Shown here: piece by piece, positions 44,118-52,306 of the stretch
How the letters are laid out: the number at the start of each line of letters is the position of its first letter
Position numbering within the stretch: the first letter of the stretch is position 1
Origin: Acrocarpospora catenulata
GTDB taxonomy: Bacteria > Actinomycetota > Actinomycetes > Streptosporangiales > Streptosporangiaceae
DNA length: 64,000 nt
Direction: 5' to 3'
Assembly: GCF_018476525.1 (NCBI RefSeq)
Contig: NZ_JAHCST010000011.1
Coordinates: forward strand, 185,363-249,362
Program-made: the position numbers and the translations under genes
The notes under the pieces: generated by a model
Told to the model about the DNA's origin: nothing
The model's database searches: none
The model's input: the letters and a program-made list of their open reading frames with translations, nothing else

Positions 44118-44785
44118 GCCCCAGCTGGATCGTGCTGGACATCGAAGGCACGACGAGTTCGACCGAATCCGTGCACGTGGGCCTGTACTCCTATGCCCGG
44201 CCCCGGCTCGGGCCGTGGATCGAGGCGCACCGCGAGGACCCCGAGGTGGCCCTGGCCGTAGGGGAGACGGGCGGCGCCACCACGGCGGAGGCCGTGGCGA
44301 TCCTGCACGCCTGGATGGACGGCGACGTCAAGGCGACCCCGCTGAAGACCCTCCAGGGCCAGATCTGGGCGGCGGGCTTCGCGGACGGCGAACTCACCGC
44401 GCACTTCTTCCCGGACGTGCCGCCCGCCCTGCGCGCGTGGCACGCGACGGGCCGCCGCCTGGCGGTCTTCTCCTCCGGGGCGGTCTCCAGCCAGCGGCCC
44501 TGGTTCCGGCACACCGATCACGGGGACCTGTCGGTGCTGGTCGAGCGGCACTTCGACACGGTCAACGCGGGCCCCAAGCGGGAACGCGCGTCCTATGACC
44601 GGATCGCGGCGGCGCTGGAGGTCCCGCCAGGGGAGGTGCTGTTCCTGTCGGACGTACCGGCCGAACTGGACGCGGCGACGGCGGCGGGCTGGCGCACGAT
44701 CGGGGTGCGCCGGCCGGGCGAGCCCAGCGAGGCCGCCGACTTCGGCGCGCACGCCGTAGTGGCGAGCTTCGAGGAGATCGCATGA
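44114..44785 (+). CDS. mtnC: Acireductone synthase (enolase-phosphatase E1)
   Basis: 223 residues, ATGA overlap. HAD fold: LDIEGTTSSTESV with D9 and E11 as in MtnC (D-x-E-G-T-T), the FSSGAVSSQRPWF motif II region (family Y-SSGSxxAQKLLF), NAGPKRERASYDRIA with the motif III Lys, and VLFLSDVPAELDAA with the motif IV Asp. It enolises and dephosphorylates the 2,3-diketo-5-methylthiopentyl phosphate to the acireductone used by MtnD. Confidence 0.93.
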   Translation: MSPSWIVLDIEGTTSSTESVHVGLYSYARPRLGPWIEAHREDPEVALAVGETGGATTAEAVAILHAWMDGDVKATPLKTLQGQIWAAGFADGELTAHFFPDVPPALRAWHATGRRLAVFSSGAVSSQRPWFRHTDHGDLSVLVERHFDTVNAGPKRERASYDRIAAALEVPPGEVLFLSDVPAELDAATAAGWRTIGVRRPGEPSEAADFGAHAVVASFEEIA

Positions 44786-45393
44786 CGCCGGAGCAGGTGC
44801 TGGCGGCGGGCGGGCGGCTCGCCGTGGAGGCGGCCAGGTTCACCGGGCTCGGCTGGATGCGCGGCACCTCGGGCAACCTGTCCGAGGTGCTCTCCCGCGA
44901 CCCGCTCCGGCTCGCGGTGACCGCCAGCGGCCTGGACAAGGGCGAGCTGACGCCCGCGGACGTGGCCGTGGTGGACGGCCACGGCGATCCGCTCACGGTG
45001 GCCGGGATCGAGCCGCTGGTCCCTTCCGCCGAAGCCGGGCTGCACGCCCGCGTCGCCGCCGTGACCGGCGCGGACGCCGTCGTGCACGTGCACGCGCTGA
45101 ACGCCGTCGTGGCGGGCCACCACTGGCCGCGGGGCGTACGGCTGCGCGACATCGAGACCCTCAAGGGCATCGGCCGCCTGGCCCACGACGACGAGGTGAC
45201 CATCCCGGTGATCGCCAACAGCCAGGACATGACCGAGCTGGGCGACCGCTTCGAGGCGGCCTACGACCCCGCCACGCCCGCCGTGATCGTCGCGGATCAC
45301 GGCCTCTACACCTGGGGGTCCGACCTGCGCCGGGCCCGGCACGTCACCGAGTGCGTGGAGTGGCTGCTGGCCTACCGGATCGCTACCCGCTGA
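44782..45393 (+). CDS. mtnB: Methylthioribulose-1-phosphate dehydratase
   Basis: 203 residues, ATGA overlap. Class II aldolase fold: GTSGNLSEVL near residue 28, TASGLDKGEL, PSAEAGLH with the likely catalytic acid E84, and the zinc ligands in VHVHALNAVV (H102, H104) and ADHGLYTWG (H173). The dehydratase is the expected class II aldolase-fold member when mtnC and mtnK flank it. It removes water from methylthioribulose-1-phosphate. Its end overlaps the end of convergent mtnK by 11 bases. Confidence 0.92.
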   Translation: MTPEQVLAAGGRLAVEAARFTGLGWMRGTSGNLSEVLSRDPLRLAVTASGLDKGELTPADVAVVDGHGDPLTVAGIEPLVPSAEAGLHARVAAVTGADAVVHVHALNAVVAGHHWPRGVRLRDIETLKGIGRLAHDDEVTIPVIANSQDMTELGDRFEAAYDPATPAVIVADHGLYTWGSDLRRARHVTECVEWLLAYRIATR

Positions 45394-46564
45394 CCAGCAG
45401 GTCGCCCGCCCGGTCGAACAGGGCCGAGGCCGGGGCGGCGGTGAGCAGGTGGCGGCAGGCCCGCAGCACGCCCCGGATGGCCGCCACCCGCTCCTGTTCG
45501 GCCAGCGTCTCGATGTCGGTCACCCGGGAGAAGCCGATCACCCGCCTGGCCGCCTTGGCCGCCGCGAAGGCCGCCGCGTCGGCGCGTACCTTGGCCAGGT
45601 AGCCGGTCAGCACGCCCTCGCCGTACACGCGGGGGTCGGCGCGGTCCGGCCAGAGCCCGGTGAACTCGGCCTGGAAGGCGTCCCAGGTCTGTTCGGCCAG
45701 GCCGAGCACCCATTCGGCGTGCGCGGGGTCGCCGAGCGCGAAGCCGCGCGCCGCGGCCAGCACGTAGTTGCCCCACAGCGCGCCGAGGTCGAAGCCGACG
45801 GGTCCGTAGAAGGCGAACTCGACGTCGAAGGCCCGGGTCGAGGGCGGGCTGCCCGGCCGGACCAGCACCGAACCGGTGTGCAGGTCGCCGTGGATGAGCG
45901 CCTCGGCGTGCGTCATGAACGCCAGTTTGGCCAGGCCGATGGCGGTCCGCACGGCCGGGTCGCCGACGTAGGCGGCCACGTCCGCCTTGTTGCCTGGCAG
46001 GACGCGGTTGTGCTCGTGCTCGACGTACGGCTCGGTGAAGACCAGGTCCTCGGTGATCTCGCACAGCTCCGGGTTGACCGAGGCGGCCAGCGCGGCCTTG
46101 TGGCGTTCCGCGCCGAGGCCGAACAGGGAGGTGCCGAAGCCGACCCTGGCCACGTACCGGCCGAGGTCGGCGGCCACCCCGTCGGTCCGGTACCCCTCGT
46201 TGAGCAGGCCGCGCCAGACCCGGTGGTCGGACAGGTCCTCCAGGGCCACCACGTGGCGTTCCCCGTCCACGTCCAGCAGCCGCGGCACCAGGCCGGGGGC
46301 GACCCGGCCGTGCGCGGCCAGCACATCGGCCTCGATGCGGTTGCGGTCGGGGGTGATCGGCCAGGTGGGGTCCACCCGGACGTACGGCATGGACTGCTTG
46401 AGCACCACGCCAGGCCCGCCGTCCACCTCCACGGCGAACACGATGTTCATGTTGCCGTCGCCGACCTCCCGCACCCGGACCGGATCGGCGAAGGCGGCCA
46501 GCGCGGGCCGGGACGCCAGGTAGGCGGGGATGTTCTCGACGGTGAGCAGCTCGTAGGCGGTCAA
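45383..46564 (-). CDS. mtnK: S-methyl-5-thioribose kinase
   Basis: 393 residues. Aminoglycoside-phosphotransferase-like kinase: Gly-rich GDGNMNIVF, VVLKQSMPYVR with K56, LIHGDLHTGSVLV with catalytic D227, and FDVEFAFYGPVGFDLG with the metal-binding DxE (D247, E249); these are specific for MtnK. The C-terminal region has TDIETLA, also typical. It phosphorylates methylthioribose at O1. It is the last gene of the minus operon after a ribose-type permease and binding protein, so methylthioribose is a likely imported substrate. Confidence 0.93.
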   Translation of the reverse strand: MTAYELLTVENIPAYLASRPALAAFADPVRVREVGDGNMNIVFAVEVDGGPGVVLKQSMPYVRVDPTWPITPDRNRIEADVLAAHGRVAPGLVPRLLDVDGERHVVALEDLSDHRVWRGLLNEGYRTDGVAADLGRYVARVGFGTSLFGLGAERHKAALAASVNPELCEITEDLVFTEPYVEHEHNRVLPGNKADVAAYVGDPAVRTAIGLAKLAFMTHAEALIHGDLHTGSVLVRPGSPPSTRAFDVEFAFYGPVGFDLGALWGNYVLAAARGFALGDPAHAEWVLGLAEQTWDAFQAEFTGLWPDRADPRVYGEGVLTGYLAKVRADAAAFAAAKAARRVIGFSRVTDIETLAEQERVAAIRGVLRACRHLLTAAPASALFDRAGDLLVSG

Positions 46565-47538
46565 CGGACTCTCCTGGACCCGGGCTTGAGCGTGTAGCTG
46601 ACGACGAGCGCGCCGGCCAGCAGCGCGCCCTGGACGAAGGTCTGGGTGTAGTAGGGGGCGTTCAGCATGGTCATCCCGTTGATCACCACGCCGATGAAGA
46701 GCGCGCCCACCACGGTGCCCACCGTGTTGGGGCGGTTGGCGCCGAGCACCGCGTGCCCGATCAGCGCCGCCGCCACCGACTGGAGCAGGTACGGGTCCCC
46801 CGCGCCCACGTCACCCCGGCCGAGCCGGGCGGACAGCATGATCCCGGCGATCGCCGCGCACACCCCCGACACCCCGTACGCGAGCGCGCGGTAGCGGGCC
46901 ACCCGGATCCCGGCCAGCCGGGCCGCCTCGGCGTTGCCGCCGATCGCGTACAGGGCCACGCCCCAGCGGGTGCGCTCCAGGAACAGGTAGACGGCCACCG
47001 CCACCAGTGCGAACACCAGCACCGGAACCGGCACCGAGCCGACCTTGCCGGTGCCCAGCCAGGCGAAGCCCTCGGTGTACCTGCCGGGGGCGGGCGCGCC
47101 GTCCACGGTCATGCCGGGGGCCACCGAGCGGCCGGAGGTGATGATCAGGGCCAGTCCCTGGAAGAGGAACATCGTGCCCAGCGTGGCCACCAGGTCGGGG
47201 ATCCTGGCCACCACGGTGAGCAGCGCGTTCACCCCCGCCACCAGCAGCCCGGTGAGCAGCCCGGCCACGATCGCGGTGCCGCCGGTGAGGTTGAACCTGA
47301 CCATGGTCAGCGCGGTCACCATGACCACCGCGCCGACACAGGCCCCCGCCGACAGGTCGAACCCGCCGGTGGTCATGGACACGGTGACGCCCAGCGCCAC
47401 CACTCCGACCACCGCCACCGACTGGAGCACGATCAGGGCGTTGCCGTACGTGGCGAAGGCCGGGCGGAGCACGGCGAAGACGATCAGAAGGGCGGCCGGC
47501 ACGGCCAGCAGGCCGTACCGGTAGACCGCACCGGTCAC
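46561..47538 (-). CDS. Ribose-type ABC transporter permease (RbsC-like)
   Basis: 325 residues, starting in a 4-base overlap with the binding-protein stop and ending in a 4-base overlap with mtnK. BPD_transp_2 membrane protein with 8-10 segments. RbsC landmarks: VSMTTGGFDLSAGACVGAV (family TGGIDLSVGS), ALYAIGGNAEAARLAGIRVARYR and LGANRPNTVGTVVGAL. It would take up a pentose-like compound; the coupling to mtnK points to methylthioribose. No ATPase gene is found in this operon. Confidence 0.9.
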   Translation of the reverse strand: MTGAVYRYGLLAVPAALLIVFAVLRPAFATYGNALIVLQSVAVVGVVALGVTVSMTTGGFDLSAGACVGAVVMVTALTMVRFNLTGGTAIVAGLLTGLLVAGVNALLTVVARIPDLVATLGTMFLFQGLALIITSGRSVAPGMTVDGAPAPGRYTEGFAWLGTGKVGSVPVPVLVFALVAVAVYLFLERTRWGVALYAIGGNAEAARLAGIRVARYRALAYGVSGVCAAIAGIMLSARLGRGDVGAGDPYLLQSVAAALIGHAVLGANRPNTVGTVVGALFIGVVINGMTMLNAPYYTQTFVQGALLAGALVVSYTLKPGSRRVR

Positions 47539-48623
47539 GACGCGGCCCAGGGCACCCGTGCGACGTCCGGCGTGGTCAGGGCGGGGATGGCGGCGGTCAG
47601 CTGCTCGATGTTGGCGATGCCGCCGTCGCGCAACTGCTTCTGGGTCACCAGGGCGGGCGGCACCTTCAACTCGGGGCCGACCTGCTCACCGGCGACCAGC
47701 AGCGCGGCGGCCCGCACCGCGATCCGGCCCACGTTGGACGGGTCGGTGGTGGCGGTGGCCACCCAGGGGCTGCCCGGCTCGGTGATGACGCCGATGTCGG
47801 CGGTGGAGATGTCCGCGCCGTAGATCTTGACCTGGTCCTGGAGGCCGAGCTCCTTGACCGCGATCGCCGCGCCCTTGGCGAACTCGTCGTACGGCGCGAA
47901 GATCGCCTTCACCCCCGGGTTGGCCTGGAGCGCGGCCTTGGCCTGGTCGGCGACGGCCGAGGCGGTCGAGTTGTTGACCACGCCGATCTGGGCGACCTCC
48001 TTGATGCCCGGGTTGTCCTTCTTGAACTGGGTCCACACCTCGTTGCGGCGGTCCAGCGGGGCGAACCCGGCCACGTACACGTAGATGGCGTCGCCGGTGC
48101 CGCCGGTGTCGGCCCGCAACGCGCCCAGCGCCAGCTCGGCGATCTGGTGGTCGTCCTGCGAGATCGCCACCGCCTTGGGCGTGCCCGGGTCCACGTCGAA
48201 GGCGACCAGCGGGATGTTCGCGTCGGCGGCCTTCTTGATGGCGGGTTGCACGGTGTCGGCGAAGCCGTGGTCCACGATGATGGCGTCGACCTTCTGCTGG
48301 ACCGCCTGCTCCAGGTTGAGCGCCTGCTTGTCGTTGTTGCCGTCGCCGCTGGAGACCTCCAGCGTGACGTTGAGCCCCTTGGCCTCGGCCTGGGCTCCGG
48401 CCAGCCACTGTTCGAAGTAGTCACCGGAGGAGAGCTGCCGTACCAGGGCGATCCGTACGCCCCCGGCGGCGAACCTGGGCGGGACCTCGGCGGTCGGGGA
48501 GGCCGCCGCCTGGGTGGCGGGCGCCGATGACACGGGGGCGGTGCCGGTGGTTCCCTGGGAGCAGCCCGCGAGCGCGAGGGCGCCCAGCAGAAGGGAGGCT
48601 CCGAGACGTCGTGCGTGGCTCAC
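47535..48623 (-). CDS. Ribose-type ABC substrate-binding lipoprotein (RbsB-like)
   Basis: 362 residues. Lipoprotein signal with lipobox LALAGC (about residue 21). Peripla_BP_4 fold: [56 protein letters not shown], and [16 protein letters not shown] with later [19 protein letters not shown], as in ribose and autoinducer-2 binding proteins. First gene of the operon with the permease and mtnK and divergent from mtnD. Ligand inferred as methylthioribose or a related 5-substituted ribose. Confidence 0.88.
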   Translation of the reverse strand: MSHARRLGASLLLGALALAGCSQGTTGTAPVSSAPATQAAASPTAEVPPRFAAGGVRIALVRQLSSGDYFEQWLAGAQAEAKGLNVTLEVSSGDGNNDKQALNLEQAVQQKVDAIIVDHGFADTVQPAIKKAADANIPLVAFDVDPGTPKAVAISQDDHQIAELALGALRADTGGTGDAIYVYVAGFAPLDRRNEVWTQFKKDNPGIKEVAQIGVVNNSTASAVADQAKAALQANPGVKAIFAPYDEFAKGAAIAVKELGLQDQVKIYGADISTADIGVITEPGSPWVATATTDPSNVGRIAVRAAALLVAGEQVGPELKVPPALVTQKQLRDGGIANIEQLTAAIPALTTPDVARVPWAAS

Positions 48624-48708
48624 ATTCGGGATGCTGGCACAGCTCAGGCCAATTGTCTACTTTTCATGTAGGGTTTACACATATAGCGGTTTATTAGGGG
48701 CAGAGCCA

Positions 48709-49290
48709 ATGACGTACCTCACCGTTTACACCGACGACGCCACACCGGAGACGCTGCTGCGGACCTCGGACAGCGCGGAGATCGCCACCACCCTCAAGGA
48801 GATCGGCGTCCGCCTCCGCCACTGGGACACCATCGAGGGCCTCTCCGGGGCCGCCCAGGACGAGATCCTCACCGCCTACCGCGACCAGGTCGCCGCCGTC
48901 ATCGCCGAAGAGGGCTACACCTTCGTCGACGTCGCCCAACTCCACCCCGACGACACCCCCGACTGGCCGGACCGCGCCGCCGACGCCCGCGCCAAGTTCC
49001 TCGCCGAGCACACCCACGACGACGACGAGGTCCGCTTCTTCGTCGCCGGCTCCGGCATCTTCTACCTGCACGTCAACGGCCGCGTCCACGCCGTCCTCTG
49101 CGAGCCCGGCGACCTCCTCAGCGTCCCCAAACTCACCACCCACTGGTTCGACATGGGCACCCACCCCGACTTCACCGCCATCCGCTTCTTCCACGACGAC
49201 GACGGCTGGGTGGGCAACTTCACCGGCGACCCGATCGCCACCCGCATCCCCGACTACGACACCATCGCCGCCGACCGAGGCCAGGAGTAG
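48709..49290 (+). CDS. mtnD: Acireductone dioxygenase
   Basis: 193 residues from ATG 48709 with AGGGGC upstream. Cupin-type [24 protein letters not shown] carries H101, H103 and E107 in two parts, and [11 protein letters not shown] carries H145, the four ligands of the Fe2+ or Ni2+ site. With iron it turns the acireductone and O2 into formate and 2-keto-4-methylthiobutyrate, the methionine precursor. It stands alone on the plus strand, divergent from the transporter-mtnK operon; the 85-bp region between them is AT-rich and must hold both promoters. No aminotransferase for the last step is adjacent. Confidence 0.94.
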   Translation: MTYLTVYTDDATPETLLRTSDSAEIATTLKEIGVRLRHWDTIEGLSGAAQDEILTAYRDQVAAVIAEEGYTFVDVAQLHPDDTPDWPDRAADARAKFLAEHTHDDDEVRFFVAGSGIFYLHVNGRVHAVLCEPGDLLSVPKLTTHWFDMGTHPDFTAIRFFHDDDGWVGNFTGDPIATRIPDYDTIAADRGQE

Positions 49291-49397
49291 GACATGTTCC
49301 GGGCCCGGGTCCCGGCGCAGGACACGGGGCCGGGGTCAGGAGTACGGGCCCGGCACAGGACACGTTTTGGGCCAGGGTTCAGGAGTACGGACCCGGC
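49282..49397. repeat. Degenerate tandem repeats across a convergent gene junction
   Basis: CAGGAGTACGGGCCCGGC (49337-49354) and CAGGAGTACGGACCCGGC (49380-49397) match at 17 of 18 positions, 43 bases apart; CAGGAGTA also occurs at 49282-49289 in the mtnD end. CGGCGCAGGACACG (49313-49326) and CGGCACAGGACACG (49351-49364) match at 13 of 14. The right-hand copy encodes the last residues and stop of the flavin monooxygenase gene, and the middle copy keeps a matching reading (PGPYS, stop), so the 3' end of that gene appears to have been partly duplicated. Confidence 0.65.
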
Positions 49398-50509
49398 GCG
49401 GGGTACACGCCGTTCAACGTGTAATCGCCGACCTCGCGCAGCTTGTACGCCAACGGGTCGTGCAACGTGTGCGTCCGGGCGTCCCGCCAGTAGCGGTCGA
49501 ACCCCGCCGTGGTCGCCCGGGCCCCCATCACCTCGAACACCCGCGAGGTGACCTCCAGCACCGCCCGCTGCGCGACAACCTTCGCAGTGGCGATGGCCAC
49601 GGCCACCTCGCCCCGCTCCCCCGCCGTCAGCGCCCTCCCCTTGGCGACGGCCCCGTCAAAGGCCAGCCGCGCCCGCTCGGCCAGCGCATCCGCCGCCGCC
49701 ACCTCCGCGGCCAGCTCGCCGTACGTCTCCAGCGTGTACGGATCCTGGGTAGCGCTCTCGCCCCCGCCCCACGGCCGCGACTTGGTCCGCGTGTACTCGG
49801 CGGCAGCGGCCAGCGCCCCCTGCGCGATCCCCGTATACAGATTCACGAAAACCACCTGAAACCCAGGCACCACCAGGCTCTGATCAGGCCGTGCGGCGGC
49901 CTCGCTGGCCGGCACCTCGCCAACCACCCACTCAGGCCCCACCCACACGCCGTCAAATGCGATGGTGCCACTGGCCGACCGGCGCACCCCAAAGGCGTTC
50001 CAGTCGTCCCCGTGCGTAACCCCGTCCGCGTCCCCCGCCACCACCAGCATGACCTTCGGCCCGTCCGGCAGCGTGCCACTGACCACAATCCTGTCCGCCA
50101 CCTGCGCCCCGGTAGCGAACGCCTTCCGCCCACTGATCCGATACCCGCCCCCCTCCGGAACGAGCACGAGCCCAGGATCACGCGGATTACTGGCCCCTCC
50201 CCAGAACCACCCCTGCTCGACCGCCCCCCGCACCGCCCGCTGACTCAACTCCTGGTTGTCGTAATGCCCCAGCCGCCACAGATGCAGATAGTGATAACCG
50301 AGCAACATGCCCACCGAAGCATCCGCCCGCGCAACAACCTGCACGACCTCCAACGCATCCCGCCAGCCCCCCTCCGCCAGCAGCCCGAGCAACCCAGACT
50401 CCCGCAACACACCCACCTCAGCGACCGGCGCAGACCCAGCCCGATCCCGATCCCCCACATCAACGCCCAGCACCTCAGCCACACCCTGGGCAACCTTCAC
50501 ATAATCCAT
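49379..50509 (-). CDS. Acyl-CoA-dehydrogenase-fold flavin monooxygenase (SfnB/DszC-like)
   Basis: 376 residues from ATG 50509, about 6 bases after AGGGG on the minus strand; a start at 50527 has no such site. The fold is acyl-CoA dehydrogenase but the C-terminal ARTHTLHDPLAYKLREVGDY matches the group of flavin-dependent monooxygenases that includes DszC and SfnB (HTLHDPxxYKxREVGxxxLNG). A glycine-rich GGYRISGRKAFATGA and SASGTIAFDGVWV also fit. These enzymes use FMNH2 to attack organosulfur or other hydrophobic compounds. Its location beside methionine salvage suggests a sulfur-scavenging link, which is inference. A plain acyl-CoA dehydrogenase is less likely. Confidence 0.78.
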   Translation of the reverse strand: MDYVKVAQGVAEVLGVDVGDRDRAGSAPVAEVGVLRESGLLGLLAEGGWRDALEVVQVVARADASVGMLLGYHYLHLWRLGHYDNQELSQRAVRGAVEQGWFWGGASNPRDPGLVLVPEGGGYRISGRKAFATGAQVADRIVVSGTLPDGPKVMLVVAGDADGVTHGDDWNAFGVRRSASGTIAFDGVWVGPEWVVGEVPASEAAARPDQSLVVPGFQVVFVNLYTGIAQGALAAAAEYTRTKSRPWGGGESATQDPYTLETYGELAAEVAAADALAERARLAFDGAVAKGRALTAGERGEVAVAIATAKVVAQRAVLEVTSRVFEVMGARATTAGFDRYWRDARTHTLHDPLAYKLREVGDYTLNGVYPAPGPYS

Positions 50510-50771
50510 CCGCCACCCCTGGGCCAATTACCTACCAGATCTCCATGAATATACCGGGGCGGCGGGGTATGCGCCGGTTGAAGCAAGGCGCCCACAGGGG
50601 CCACGAACACCAAGACAGCCGGGGTTGCGGCGAGCGACGTGATGCACCCCGACCTCACCCCTCCCGTAACCCGGCAGTACCTCGACATGCTCGACCAAGA
50701 TCAACTAGTGCTCGGATACCGCAAATGCTCGTTCAGGCCCCATCAGAACGTGTTCTGACTAGACTCATAGT

Positions 50772-51242
50772 ATGAGCATCAGCCACGCGGACGCGGTCAC
50801 GTTCTCAGACCTGTCACGAAACCCTCGGGCGGTGGCCGATCGTGCTGCCAGCTTGGGGAAGGTGCGCGTCACTCACCGCGACTCCCCCGACTTCTATCTG
50901 ATGGCAGCAGATCGTGAAGACCGGCGGGAACAGACCCTGGCCACGGCTTCCCGGTTGTTCCTGGCTTTGATCAAACATGATCCGACCGCTCGTGCGCTGG
51001 TCATCGCCATGCCCGAGGTCTTTCCCTGGGCTCGGCACCTCACCTCCGACGAACTGCGCGCCTTCACCCTCGAACTGGTAGAAGCGCTATCCGACGCCGC
51101 GGAGCTGGACGTCGATGCCAACATCCAGGAGGTCATCGCGGGCTGGCGGGCCACGGCACGGATAAAGGCAGACCCTTCCCATTACGCCCAGGCCCGCAAG
51201 ACCACGAAGGGTGACTTCGGACCCGTAGAGGTCTCAGCGTGA
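50772..51242 (+). CDS. Phd/YefM-type antitoxin-like protein
   Basis: 156 residues from ATG 50772. The N-terminal 50 residues read as a Phd/YefM DNA-binding domain: VTFSDLSRNPRAVADRAASLGKVRVTHRDSPDFYL in two halves, with the S-D-L-x-x-x-x-R-A-V-x-D core. The longer C-terminal part is helical (SRLFLALIKHDPTARALVI) and would mask a toxin. Its stop overlaps the GTG of a small RelE-like gene, the normal antitoxin-first order. Longer than most Phd proteins (about 80-90). A promoter-like ACTCATAGTATG lies directly upstream, so the mRNA may have little leader. Confidence 0.72.
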   Translation: MSISHADAVTFSDLSRNPRAVADRAASLGKVRVTHRDSPDFYLMAADREDRREQTLATASRLFLALIKHDPTARALVIAMPEVFPWARHLTSDELRAFTLELVEALSDAAELDVDANIQEVIAGWRATARIKADPSHYAQARKTTKGDFGPVEVSA

Positions 51243-51595
51243 GCCCTAAACGAGGAGACAGGGTCACCGTTCCACCTCCCGAAGACCAATGGGACATCCG
51301 GTTCGGTACCAGCGACGCGGTCAAAGGCTGGGAGGAACTGTGCCGCCACGCCCTGGCCAACACTCGCCGATGCTTCGAGATCCTTCGCGTCGATCCGCGC
51401 TCCCGGGCAGATCACGAGCGGCAACATCGCCTACGCGGCGACCTTGGAACCCATCGCCACAACGGCCAGGACCTGGAGCAATGGGAGTTCGAAGTCACCA
51501 GCGGCGGACGCGTCCGCTATGCCATCGATGACGCCAGCCGTACTGTCTGGATCATCTACGCCTCGCCGCGGCACCCGAAAGACACTGATACCTGA
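51239..51595 (+). CDS. Small RelE/ParE-like toxin candidate
   Basis: 118 residues from GTG 51239, overlapping the antitoxin stop. The N-terminal part has GWEELCRHALANTRRCFEIL (helical hairpin), and the C-terminal part QWEFEVTSGGRVRYAIDDASRTVWIIYASPRHPKDT in segments gives the strand pattern of RelE-fold toxins, with late basic and aromatic residues and the HPK near the end. It would cleave mRNA or inhibit translation when free of the antitoxin. Identification rests on gene order and fold pattern. Confidence 0.68.
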   Translation: MSPKRGDRVTVPPPEDQWDIRFGTSDAVKGWEELCRHALANTRRCFEILRVDPRSRADHERQHRLRGDLGTHRHNGQDLEQWEFEVTSGGRVRYAIDDASRTVWIIYASPRHPKDTDT

Positions 51596-51699
51596 CGTTC
51601 CTCCTCGCGGAGGGATCTGGTCTTGTTGCCCGGACGGCGCTGCCAGCGCGAGCCTCGGCGTACCAGAGGCTGGGGGCGGAGGGGCGGTATACAGGTGGC

Positions 51700-52149
51700 G
51701 TGAAGTTGGACGAGTTGGACCGCGCCATCATCGGGGCCCTGGTGGAGGATGCCCGTTCCACCTATGCGGAGATCGGCGGGCAGGTGGGGTTGTCGGCGCC
51801 GGCGGTGAAGCGGCGGGTGGATCGGCTGGTGCAGTCGGGGGCGATCACGGGGTTCACGGCGCGGGTGGAGCCGGCCGCGCTGGGGTGGACCACCGAGGCG
51901 TACGTGGAGCTGTTCTGTCAGGGGAAGACGTCGCCGTCGGCGATCGGGCTGGCGGTGGCGCGGCATCCGGAGGTGGTGTCGGCCTGTACGGTCACCGGTG
52001 AGGCCGATGCGCTGTTGCACATCCGGGCGACCGATGTGCGGCACGTGGAGGAGGTCATCGAGCGGATCGCGGCGGAGCCGTTCGTGGCGCGGACCAAGAG
52101 CGCGATCGTGCTGACCAGGTTGATCGCCAACGAGCCTCGGGTTACATAA
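51700..52149 (+). CDS. Lrp/AsnC family transcription regulator
   Basis: 149 residues from GTG 51700. N-terminal HTH: LDELDRAIIGALVEDARSTYAEIGGQVGLSAPAVKRRVDRL in halves, with LSAPAVKRRV as the recognition helix. C-terminal RAM domain: VVSACTVTGEADALLHIRATD and a final FVARTKSAIVLTRLI. It likely senses an amino acid. The DDAH and ornithine aminotransferase genes follow at once, and an array of half-sites lies in the 157-bp gap, so arginine or ornithine control is likely. Confidence 0.92.
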   Translation: MKLDELDRAIIGALVEDARSTYAEIGGQVGLSAPAVKRRVDRLVQSGAITGFTARVEPAALGWTTEAYVELFCQGKTSPSAIGLAVARHPEVVSACTVTGEADALLHIRATDVRHVEEVIERIAAEPFVARTKSAIVLTRLIANEPRVT

Positions 52150-52203
52150 CAACCCCACCCAAGCCCCCGTGCGTAACAAATCGCCACGGAAGCGGGCAAA
52201 CAC

Positions 52204-52267
52204 GCAATCGATCGCCATTGGGACGCAATGGGGCAGCATTGGCGCACGTCACCGCTGTTCCTACGCT
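52204..52267 (+). promoter_or_regulatory. Promoter of ddaH-rocD with phased half-sites for the Lrp-type regulator
   Basis: GCAAT (52204-52208), CCATTG (52215-52220), GCAATGG (52225-52231) and GCATTGGC (52236-52243) start at 10-11-base intervals, and CCATTG/CAATGG form an inverted pair. A -35 TTGGCG (52239-52244) and -10 TACGCT (52262-52267) are 17 bases apart, and the last half-site overlaps the -35. Phased sites of this kind suit an octameric Lrp-type regulator wrapped by DNA. Confidence 0.65.
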
Positions 52268-52306
52268 GAAGGAAGCCGCCTCCACCTTCTTTTATGGAGA
52301 CATTCC

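Noticed and set aside
50639..50758. A 39-codon plus-strand frame from GTG before the toxin-antitoxin pair
   Set aside because: It has no ribosome site, no recognisable motif and is short enough to occur by chance; it could be a remnant but nothing supports that.
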